This document shows, in pieces, positions 55,788 to 64,000 of a stretch of DNA of 64,000 nt (position 1 is its first letter; every line of letters starts with the position of its first letter). Made by a program: the position numbers and the translations under genes. The notes under the pieces were generated by a model. It was not told where the DNA came from. It worked only from the letters and a program-made list of their open reading frames with translations, and searched no databases. Origin of the DNA: Ovis canadensis (lineage: Eukaryota > Chordata > Mammalia > Artiodactyla > Bovidae); the NCBI RefSeq assembly GCF_042477335.2, contig NC_091250.1, forward strand, positions 127,693,384 through 127,757,383, written 5' to 3'.

Positions 55788-56349
55788 AAAGTTAGTGAGT
55801 GTAATACACAAAATAAAGTCAGGGTGTTCCTGCCCTGAGGGGAAAGGACAGGCAACGCATTGGCTACCCTGGGGAGTTCTCTTTCGAGTCCTCTCACCCC
55901 GTGCCTTGGCACAAGCCAAGCCCTTGGTCTGGATTGTGTGGTTGCCTGTTCCGCAGCTCACACTGAGCCCTGCCTGTGCGCCCGCCTTGTGCTCAGCTCT
56001 GGGGAGAGAGACTCCAGGAGCGCGGGGTCCACGCCGCCCCCACTGGACGCTGGGTTGGGAGCTGATTTCGGTTCTTGATCTCTCTCCCTGACCCCAGCGG
56101 GGGTCTCCCGCTGCTCAGCCTTTCATCGCCTGGACTCTGAGTCGCCCAGGGAGCAACTTCCATCAGGGCAACCTGGTGAGGGTGTTAGAAAGACAGAAAC
56201 CAGCCCCACCCAGCCTTAAGGAGTTTGGTCCCTGCCCCTGAGGCCACGCTTTTCCAGCTTGGGTTGAGGGGAGTGAGGAGATAAAGTTAGATCAGTGAGC
56301 GTATCAGTGAGATGACACATGGGGTGAAACGTGCCTCCAGGAAGGGGGC
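55788..56349. other. Unassigned sequence
   Basis: Nothing recognised. Confidence 0.45.
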
Positions 56350-56520
56350 TGTTGCTGTTTGCTGTTTAGTTGCCCGGCTGTTTGTGACCCCACGGACTGT
56401 AGCCCGCTGGCTCCTGTCCCTGGGATTTCCCGGCAAGCATACTGGAGTGGGTTGCCATTGCCTCCTCCAGGGGACCTTCCCCACCCCTGTCTCCTACACT
56501 GCAGGTGGATTCTTTACCTT
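56350..56520 (-). mobile_element. Bov-tA SINE, partly deleted
   Basis: TTGCTGTTTAGTTGCCCGG to TGCAGGTGGATTCTTTACC. Confidence 0.82.
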
Positions 56521-56907
56521 GGAGCAGACCACTGAGCCCATTAGTAAAATAAAGGACAAAGTAGGACGCATCTGCAGAGACGTATGGGGCCCCGGCATAG
56601 TAACCTGTGGGGATCCCAGCACACCCGGGGTCCCGAGGTCCCCGCATAAACCTCGCTGATTTTCTGGCCACTGAGCACACAGAGCTCGACAGTGTTAAAC
56701 ACCCGGTGAGGACATCGTGACTCCTGTTCCCCTACAGCCCCCTCCCCTGAGTCAGGGCTTCCTACTTGGCTTGTAAGGTCTTCAGGGCGACTTTTTTCTC
56801 GCTGTCTCAGGGACCCGTCTTGGGTCCTCAGAGCCCAGGGCTCCCAGGAATAGACTTGCTGCTGATGCCTGATCCCAGGACTCTGGCCTCCACACTCCCA
56901 GCCTTGG
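56521..56907. other. Unassigned sequence between two Bov-tA copies
   Basis: The minus frame across 57005-56541 runs through a SINE and is not a gene. Confidence 0.45.
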
Positions 56908-57113
56908 CATGCGTGTGCCTGCTTAGTCACGAAGTTGTCCGAATCTTTGTGACCCTGTGGACTGTAGCCCACCAGGCTCCTCTGTCCATGGCATTTTCCA
57001 GGCAAGAGTACTGGAGTGCCTTACCATTTTCTCCTCCAAGGGATATTCCTGACCCAGGGTTGAATCTGTGGCTCTTGTGTCTACTTCACTGGCGGGCAGA
57101 TTATTTCCCACTA
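56908..57113 (-). mobile_element. Bov-tA SINE
   Basis: GCATGCGTGTGCCTGCTTAG to GGCAGATTATTTCCCACTAG. Confidence 0.84.
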
Positions 57114-57284
57114 GCTACTTTAATAGAAAACAAAGAAATTTTTTAAAGAAATTTTACTAATAAAATACATCTTCAAAAAAACCAATCATTTGAATGAATT
57201 CAACAATTTAATTCACCTTAGATTTCAACTGATAACAACCAACTTTTACAACAGAGGTTCACGGTTTGGGTTCTGTTCAGGCTA

Positions 57285-57660
57285 CTATACTTTGAAAAAC
57301 TTTTTGTTTTATCTTGGGGTATGGCCGATTAGCAATGTTGTGATTTTCAGGTGGACAGCAAAGGGACTCAAGCCACACATACACATGTATTGATTCTCCC
57401 CAAACCCCCCTCCCACCCAGGCTGCCGCATGACATTGGGCAGAGTTCCCTGTGCTACACAGCAGGGCCTGTTGGTAACCCAGTTTACATATAGCAGAGTT
57501 TGCAAGTCTCCTCCACACTCCCTAACTATCTTCTCCCCATTCTTACCCTCTGGCCCCCTCCACCTCACCCTAGCCCCACTCCCTGGCCACAGCAATCACA
57601 AGCTCATTCTCAAAGTCTGTGAGTTGGTACAGGCTAGTTTATTCCTTGTCCTTTTTGTTT
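57285..57660 (-). mobile_element. Ruminant L1 3' region
   Basis: GGGGTATGGCCGATTAGC, TTTTCAGGTGGACAGCAAAG, CCCTGTGCTACACAGCAGG. Confidence 0.82.
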
Positions 57661-58129
57661 GTTTGTTTTGACATATGCGTTATTTCTTCTGGATTATACT
57701 ACTGCCTAGGAGTAGAATTTCCTTTGTCCTTAGTTGATAAAGAGCCTCCTGGTACCGATTTCAGAAGCATCAGTGACTCCATATCGCCACCCTGTGGTGA
57801 TCTTATCCTGAAGACTAGACTGGGATAGGAGGATTTTTTCTCTTTTCTTCCTTTTGAGCTTTTCCATCTCTTTTCTACTTGAGTATAATCAATCTACACA
57901 TGCACATCCCACCCAAGCCTTGCTATGCTTTCACTGTATATGTTTACATCAGATTTTTACAACAAAGCTGTAAGGCGTGGCTGTTATTTATGCTTAAAAT
58001 AAAGATGAGGAAAATGACTTAAGTGACTTCCCTGTCGTGTCGGAACACCATCCTTTTAGCTGCACCCAGATCTCTTTCTTCAGGTATGCACTCTTTGTTC
58101 TCTGATGGAAAAAAAATTTTTTTCATCTT
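57661..58129. other. Unassigned sequence with a MIR-like scrap
   Basis: Possible antisense MIR at about 57930-58080 (AACAAAGCTGTAAGGCG, TGACTTAAGTGACTTCCC). Confidence 0.45.
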
Positions 58130-58285
58130 TTTTTTTTTTTAAGACATGGCCTTGGCTGCTTTTTTTTTTTTTTTTTTTGGCTGAATGGTATGTGGAATTT
58201 TAGTTTCCCATCCAGGGGTTGAACCCACGTGCCCCCTGTGGTGGAAGTGCAGAGTCTTAATCACTAGACTACCAGGGAAATTCTC
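58130..58285 (-). mobile_element. CHR-type tRNA-Glu SINE with poly(A) (read as T) tracts
   Basis: Long T runs (58130-58180), then GGCTGAATGGTATGTGGAAT, GGGTTGAACCCACGTGCC and the reversed head ACTAGACTACCAGGGAAAT. Confidence 0.7.
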
Positions 58286-58657
58286 AAGATTTTTTTTCAT
58301 CTTTTTGTGACACCACACCCCTAAATCAAGCCTGACAGCAAAGGAGCGCAGGATGCTGGGGGTGAGGGGAGATCATGAGATAAAATTCCACTTGGAAAAT
58401 CCTGATAAGACTTCAGCTGGCAGCCTAGGGGCTAAGAAAAGAGGGAGAAGCAGAAAGAGGACAGATGCTTCCTGGGTGCAGGTGAGTGACTCACAAGGTC
58501 CATCCAGAGGGATAGGGATGCACGTCTTTGCATAAAGCGGCCACTATCTTCAGCAGGTCTGAAGTCTTTCCCAGCCCTGATTTCTAAAGCTGTGACAGAT
58601 ATGTGACTTTTGGGTGTTGGCTAGAAGTTAGGCATGAGCAGTGAGTGGCTCCTACGG

Positions 58658-58853
58658 CTGCTGCTAAGTCGCTTCAGTCATGTCCGACTCTGTGCGACCC
58701 CATAGACGGCAGCCCACCAGGCTCCCCCGTCCCTGGGATTCTCCAGGCAAGAACACTGGAGTGGATTGCCATTTCCTTCTCCAATGCATGAAAGTGAAAA
58801 GTGAAGGTGAAGTCGCTCAGCTGTGACCGACTCTTAGCGACCCCGTGGACTGG
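58658..58853 (-). mobile_element. Bov-A2 SINE
   Basis: GCTGCTGCTAAGTCGCTTC, then GAAAGTGAAAAGTGAAGGTG linker and a partial second monomer ending CCCCGTGGACTGGTAACC. Confidence 0.85.
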
Positions 58854-58869
58854 TAACCTAGCCAAAAAG

Positions 58870-59460
58870 GATGATTTCGAAAGGCCACCCCAGACATCCA
58901 GGAGAGCTCACGGGTATGCTACAGAATTAACTCCAGAGACTTCCAACTCCAGAACCCCACCCTAGGCACACAGTGGATACAAACCAACCAGGGGGGCTTC
59001 CTCAAGTAACCTTAGGGAGCTAGGAGCCCATTAAGGGTTCCTAAATATTCTACACATAAATACACCTGATTATCACAGACCCAATTATGGGAAGACATAC
59101 ATAACAGAGCCTGCTGTTACATAACTTGCAATTGTCAACTGGCCTTGAGCATATGCCGGTTTGCACCCCCTTCTATTGACTGGTGGTGGGTACAAACCCT
59201 ATTTTGCACAAGGCGCGACAGAGGAGGAGACGGGAAGTGTAAAAAGAGAGCAGCCAAGAGAGATGCGGAGACTGCCTCCCTCGGGGCTGGCCTGCACTCA
59301 TGTCTGGGGAGCGTCTTTCTAACAAAAGATCTGTCCACTTGAGCTGAACTGAACTGAAGCTTGTCTGTTGTTTTAAACCCTTTAGCCCTTTCTTCCAAAT
59401 CTTTGTTGAAGTGAGACAAGAACCGAGGAAGAGAAGTAAACCTACCTGATACAGAAAACA
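58870..59460 (+). mobile_element. Possible LTR remnant
   Basis: A TGAACTGAACTGAAGCTTG junction is followed by GTGAGACAAGAACCGAGG, resembling an LTR U5/leader. The left part is unassigned. The call is tentative. Confidence 0.3.
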
Positions 59461-59630
59461 TTAAAAATATATATACATATTATTAAAGAACAGTCACAGC
59501 ACCACGTGTTGCCTCCAGGATGGTCTCAGACTTGAGCTCTTCAGGCACAAAAAAAGCCCTTCAAAGGGTTTCTTTATGCTGATTATAAATTGCTGTCATT
59601 GTGGAGTTCAAAGACCTCCATATATTTGCA

Positions 59631-59738
59631 ACATGAGTTTGAGCAAACTTGGGAGATACTGAAGGACAGGGAAGCCTGGTGTGTTGCAGTCCATGGGGTC
59701 TCAAAGAGTCAGACACAACTGAGCGACTGAACAGCAAC
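59631..59738 (+). mobile_element. BovB LINE 3'-terminal scrap
   Basis: CATGAGTTTGAGCAAACTTG to ACTGAGCGACTGAACAGCAA. Confidence 0.8.
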
Positions 59739-59967
59739 ATGACATTCACAAGGGATTTTTTGTGCTCACATTTCTTAGCCATTAAACTCAAAGCAGTTAG
59801 ACCCCTTACTCCAAAGCGTTTCTCAGGCATTTCTGAAATAAATCCTTCCTGCAGATGGTGGGGTGGCTGTTAAAAGGGTCTATAATTGGCTCAGTGTCCA
59901 AACCGGCCCAAAGTTCAAGTAAACTTTGAAACTGAATGTAAGAACGTAAGAGGAGGAGAATATGTCT

Positions 59968-60165
59968 GTGTACACGCTCAGTCATGTCCGACTCTTTGTG
60001 ACCCCATGGACTGTAGCCCGCCAGACTGCTGTCTCCATGGGATTTTCCAGGGGAGAATACCGGAGGGGGTTACCATTTCCTACCCCAGGGGATCTTCCCC
60101 ACCCAGTGATCCAGCCTGCGTGCGTCTCCTGTATTTGCAGGCAGATTCTTTACCACTGAGCCAGG
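59968..60165 (-). mobile_element. Bov-tA SINE
   Basis: ACGCTCAGTCATGTCCGAC to TTCTTTACCACTGAGCC. Confidence 0.85.
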
Positions 60166-60431
60166 AGTTTATGGGAGAGATGACCGAGCTCAGTGCCATA
60201 GTTTCAATCCATTCATTCAGTTATTTTGACAAATATTTGCTGATGTTTCTAAATAAAGCTCAAACAGATCACGAGTCTCTTCTAAGTCCTAGAGCCTGTG
60301 AAGTAGCAGTGTGTGTAAGTGGGTAATGCAGCTGCTATTACAAATAGATACCCAGGTCTCAGGGACTTAACACACTGGAAGGTCATTTCTTCCTCACATG
60401 AAGTCTGATGAGCATTCCCATAGCTAACTAT

Positions 60432-60637
60432 GGGCTTCCCTGGTGGCTCAGACAGTAAAGAATCCACCTGCAATGCAGGAGACCTGGATTCAATCCCTAC
60501 ATTGGGAAGATCCCCTGGAGGAGAGCACGGCAACCCAGCCCAGTATTCTTGCCTGGAGAATCTCCATGGACAGAGGAGCCTGGTGGGCTACAGTCCATGG
60601 GATCACAGAGTCGGACGTGACTGAGCAACTAAGCACA
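60432..60637 (+). mobile_element. Bov-tA SINE
   Basis: GGGCTTCCCTGGTGGCTCAG to GACTGAGCAACTAAGCAC. Confidence 0.88.
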
Positions 60638-60697
60638 ACCCAGAGCTAATTGCAGCCAACAAAATTAAGGTTCTGCTTCAGCCAACTCTGTCTGTGT

Positions 60698-60765
60698 TGT
60701 TGTTCCGTCGCTAATTCGTGTCCGACTCTGCAATCGCAGGGACTGCAGCCCACCAGGGACCTGGG
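60698..60765 (-). mobile_element. Bov-tA or BovB 3'-end scrap
   Basis: TTGTTGTTCCGTCGCTAATTC to GCAGCCCACCAGGGACC; about 68 bases. Confidence 0.7.
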
Positions 60766-61073
60766 GGGCAAGTGTGTCAGGGTCCCCATGGGCCTAACCC
60801 TGGCCTAATGCCAGGGCCCCGTACGTAAACATGGAGGATGCGGTGATTCCAGCTCTCTGAGGCTCAGGGCGATGCTGAGGGGGGCGGCTCTGACCGGAGT
60901 CTGCCCTGGGGGCTCTGGCTCCCGGTGGTACCCCAACTTGAAACACAGCTCCTGGCCTGCTCGTGGGCTCTTATGGAGATTCAGTGCCTTAGAGAGGATG
61001 GCCAGATATCATGGCATCCAGGAGTCCTCACCCTGCCCTGGTCCCATCCTAGGTTAAAGACGAACTTGGGAGA

Positions 61074-61195
61074 ATTCCCTGGCTTCCAGTGGGGAGGACT
61101 CTGCCTTTTCACTGGCTGGGCCTGGGTTCAAGCCCTGGTTGGGAAACTAAGATCCCACAAGACGGGTGCTATGGCCAAGAAAAAGAGAGAGACAG
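61074..61195 (+). mobile_element. CHR-type tRNA-Glu SINE
   Basis: AATTCCCTGGCTTCCAGTGG, TGGGTTCAAGCCCTGG, AACTAAGATCCCACAAG and a purine-rich tail. Confidence 0.7.
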
Positions 61196-61689
61196 AGTTG
61201 GAAAGACAAATAGATTTCTAGCTTTAAAAAAGAGGAAATGGAATATTATAGAGCATCAAGACTGGTCCCGCAGATGAGTGCTCTTCACACAGGAAGGCTG
61301 AGGTCCCATGCTTGGGGATGCACTGTGTCTGCTTAGCCCAGGGCCAGCCTTAGACTACCTGGAGACAGCTGTCTGGAAGCCCTGAGGGCACCTAGGTCTG
61401 GTTTAGGGTGGGCTCATTGCAACTTAAAACTGATGGCGTCCTGTGGATGACAGCAGCCACCAAGTGCCACGGCAGCTCTAGGAAGCCCAAGTCTGTGTGC
61501 CAGGGGAAGGGAATGCCGTTGGGATGTGGGACCTGCCTGGAGATCATCCATCTTTCTCAGTGTGAACCACGAGCTCAAAGAGGGGCCTTGCCAGATTCCG
61601 GCAGATACATGGCATGTGTCCTCTGCTGCCATCTGGTGTGGCTTCAAACGGCCTTTAACACTTGACCCAGTAACTGGAAATGCCTTCTG
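61196..61689. other. Unassigned sequence left of the inverted BovB
   Basis: Nothing recognised. Confidence 0.45.
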
Positions 61690-61701
61690 TGAGAGCGGTA
61701 G
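61690..61701 (+). repeat. Left target-site duplication of the inverted BovB
   Basis: TGAGAGCGGTAG differs at one base (C/T, a likely CpG decay) from the copy at 63101-63112. Confidence 0.85.
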
Positions 61702-63100
61702 TTCAGTTCAGTCGCTCAGTCGTGTCCGACTCTTTGCAACCCCATGGACCGCAGCACGCCTGGCCTCCCTGTCCATTACCAACACCAGGAGTTCACCCAA
61801 ACTCATGTCCATCGAGTTGGTGATGCCATCCAGCCATCTCATCCTCTGTCATCCCCTTCTCCTCCTGCCCCCAATCCCCCCCAGCATCAGAGTCTTTCCA
61901 ATGAGTCAACTCTTCGCATGAGGTGGTCAAAGTATTGGAGTTTCAGCTTCAGCATCAATCCTTCCAATGAACAGCCAGGACTGATCTCCTTCAGAATGGA
62001 CTGGTTGGATCTCCTTGCAGTCCAAGGGACTCTCAAGAGTCTTCTCCAACACCACAGTTCAAATGCATCAATTCTTTGGCACTCAGCTTTCTTCACAGTC
62101 CAACTCTCACATCCATACATGACCACTGGAAATACCATAGCCTTGACTAGATGGACCTTTGTTGGCAAAGTGATGTCTCTGCTTTTGAATATGCTGTCTA
62201 GGTTGGTCATAACTTTCCTTCCAAGGAGTAAGCATCTTTTAACTTCATGGCTGCAATCACCATCTGCAGTGATTTTGGAGCCCCCCAAAATAAAGTCTGA
62301 CACTGTTTCCACTGTTTCCCCATCTATTTCCCCTGAAGTGATGGGACAAGATGCCATGATCTTCGTTTTCTGAATGTTGAGCTTTAAGCCAACTTTTTCA
62401 CTCTCCTCTTTCACTTTCATCAAGAGGCTTTGATCAAGAGGCTGTGAAAGTGCTGCACTCAATATGCCAGCAAATTTGGAGAACTCAGCAGTGGCCACAG
62501 GACTGGAAAAGGTCAGTTTTCATCCCAATCCCAAAGACAGGCAATGCCAAAGAATGCTCAAACTACCGCACAATTACACTCATCTCACACGCTAGTAAAG
62601 TAATGCTCAAAATTCTCCAAGCCAGGCTTCAGCAATACGTGAACCGTGAACTTCCAGATGTTCAAGCTGGTTTTAGAAAAGGCAGAGGAACCAGAGATCA
62701 AAATGGCAACATCTGCTGGATCATGGAAAAAGCAAGAGCGTTCCAGAAAAACATCTATTTCTGTTTTATTAACTATGCCAAAGCCTTTGACTGTGTGGAT
62801 CACAATAAACTGGAAAATTCTGAAAGAGATGGGAATACCAGACCACCTGAGCTGCCTCTTGAGAAATCTGTATACAGGTCAGGAAGCAACAGTTAGAACT
62901 GGACATGGAACAGCAGACTGGTTCCAAATAGGAAAAGGAGTACGTCAAGGCTGTATATTGTCATCCTGCTTATTTAACTTATATGCAGAGTATATAATGA
63001 GAAACGCTGGGCTGGAAGAAGCACAAGCTGGAATCAAGATTACTGGGAGAAATATCAATAACCTCAGATATGCAGATGACACCACCCTTATGGCAGAAAC
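61702..63100 (-). mobile_element. BovB LINE insertion with 5' inversion (twin-priming structure)
   Basis: 61702-62434 is the 3' part of BovB in minus orientation, ending at the (TGAAC)n tail. 62435-63100 is the upstream reverse-transcriptase part in plus orientation. The plus part stops at ...TATGGCAGAAA and the minus part resumes about 20 nt further along the element (AAGCCTCTTGATG), so the two halves are consecutive pieces of one element with the 5' piece flipped. Flanking duplications TGAGAGCGGTAG (61690-61701) and TGAGAGTGGTAG (63101-63112) bracket the whole unit. The plus part keeps YADD and DYAKAFD-like (here NYAKAFD) reverse-transcriptase motifs, with frameshifts. Confidence 0.92.
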
Positions 63101-63112
63101 TGAGAGTGGTAG
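63101..63112 (+). repeat. Right target-site duplication of the inverted BovB
   Basis: TGAGAGTGGTAG, partner of 61690-61701. Confidence 0.85.
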
Positions 63113-63617
63113 GTTTGGGCCAAAGCACCGTAGCACGTGAGTCCAAACTCGGCCACCTTTCTGCACATCTGGATCACCATGGCCATAGATGCTGTGGCAC
63201 TCTCAGCAGGGGGCCCCGACGGTGGGCTGATGCGGTTTCTGCTCCTTCCCCTGCTCAGCCGATGGTGTCATCAGAGGCAGAAGGGACTTGCTGGGGCTGG
63301 AAAAGGTGGCTGGAGACAGTGCCATCAGCACCGTGGCCTCCCTTGGAGCCAGACCAGGTGGGCATCAGTGCAGCCGGCCCTCAGAGCGAGTGCAACTGGG
63401 GCCGCTCCCTCCAGCGCCTGCACCTCTGGGATTAGGAGCAGCGGGCAGGGATCAGAAGGCAGACCTCCCAAATCTGCAGGACAGGGGCCTTAATGCCCGT
63501 CTTGGCTCCCAGTGTCTGTGTGCGAGCTACTCAAGGAGCACTGCTGACTGGCTGCCTTCAGACCGGGGTGGGGAAAGGACCATGGTGCTTAAGAGTTGAA
63601 ATTGGCCAAGATCAGCC
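63113..63617. other. Unassigned GC-rich sequence right of the inverted BovB
   Basis: Overlapping plus frames of 103-121 codons, none recognisable. Confidence 0.45.
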
Positions 63618-63814
63618 TTCCCTGGAGGCTCGCTGGTAAAGAGTCTGCCTGCAACGCAGGAGACCCAGGTTCAGTCCCTGGATTGAGAAGATCCCCTGGA
63701 GAAGGGAGTGACAATTCACTCCACTATACTTGCCTGGAGAATTCCACAGACAGAGGAGCCTGGTGGGCTACAGTCCATGGGGTCACAAAGAGTCAGACAC
63801 AACTGAGTGACTAA
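63618..63814 (+). mobile_element. Bov-tA SINE
   Basis: GCCTTCCCTGGAGGCTCGC to ACAACTGAGTGACTAACAC. Confidence 0.87.
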
Positions 63815-63897
63815 CACTGCTTCTACTACTAACCACAATGTACCGTCCAAGACTTCCCTTGGAATTTGCCAGCCTTCAGTAGACTCCATGCATGCCT

Positions 63898-64000
63898 GTG
63901 TGCTAAGTCACTTCGGTCATGTCCAACTCTTTGTGACCCTGTGGACCTCAGACTTCCAGGCTTCTCTGTCCATGGGGTTCTCCAGGCAAGAACACTGGAA
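63898..64000 (-). mobile_element. Bov-tA SINE, cut by the window edge
   Basis: TGTGTGCTAAGTCACTTCGG, running off the right end at AAGAACACTGGAA. Confidence 0.82.

Noticed and set aside
1-64000. CRISPR arrays, operons, prophage, bacterial insertion sequences, tRNA or rRNA genes
   Set aside because: None seen. Regularly recurring blocks are dispersed ruminant SINEs and LINEs. The tRNA-like heads of Bov-tA and CHR lack intact promoter-to-acceptor tRNA structure.

Overview
The window is nuclear DNA from a ruminant, most likely a bovid. The evidence is the dense load of ruminant-restricted repeats: BovB LINEs, Bov-tA and Bov-A2 SINEs and ruminant L1 3' ends, together with older mammalian repeats (MIR, L2, MER1, MER5, MER20) and CHR-type tRNA-Glu SINEs shared with other cetartiodactyls. 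I cannot separate cattle from sheep, goat, buffalo or deer by eye. Nothing is prokaryotic. Most open frames of 60-200 codons are chance frames or relics of BovB reverse transcriptase.

One complete protein-coding gene is clear: FGFBP1 (fibroblast growth factor binding protein 1, secreted, 234 residues) on the minus strand. It has a TATA promoter near 28757-28765, a short non-coding first exon (about 28660-28734), a 1.86 kb intron carrying one Bov-tA and two MIRs, a single coding exon (CDS 26079-26783) and a polyadenylation signal at 25751-25756. The encoded protein moves heparan-sulphate-bound FGFs into a soluble, receptor-accessible form.

The second gene-derived feature is a decayed, intron-less fragment of caspase-7 (minus strand, 52119-52503). 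It has a lost reading frame and an altered active-site pentapeptide, and is best explained as a 5'-truncated retropseudogene.

Layout. 1-25.7 kb: intergenic, with BovB copies (notably 17874-18873, flanked by a perfect 36-bp duplication), L1 3' ends and three LTR remnants near 3, 9 and 11 kb. 25.7-28.8 kb: FGFBP1. 28.8-38.5 kb: intergenic, with L1, L2, SINEs and a 1.2-kb antisense BovB. 38.5-43.6 kb: a MER1-like transposon split by a SINE, then a CpG island (about 39.66-40.43 kb) with no recognisable gene, then GC-rich unassigned sequence. 43.6-44.5 kb: an endogenous-retrovirus solo LTR. 44.6-52 kb: mostly unassigned sequence, L2 and MIR. 52-64 kb: the caspase-7 pseudogene, BovB fragments, a TG-rich minisatellite and, at 61.70-63.10 kb, one BovB insertion with an inverted 5' part (the twin-priming signature) bounded by a 12-bp target duplication.

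I found no evidence of an undescribed biological system. The strongest items for follow-up are the twin-primed BovB, the 36-bp duplication, the caspase-7 relic, the orphan CpG island and the absence of a recognisable FGFBP2 next to FGFBP1. Repeat family names come from remembered consensus patterns, and boundaries are approximate unless a target duplication fixes them.
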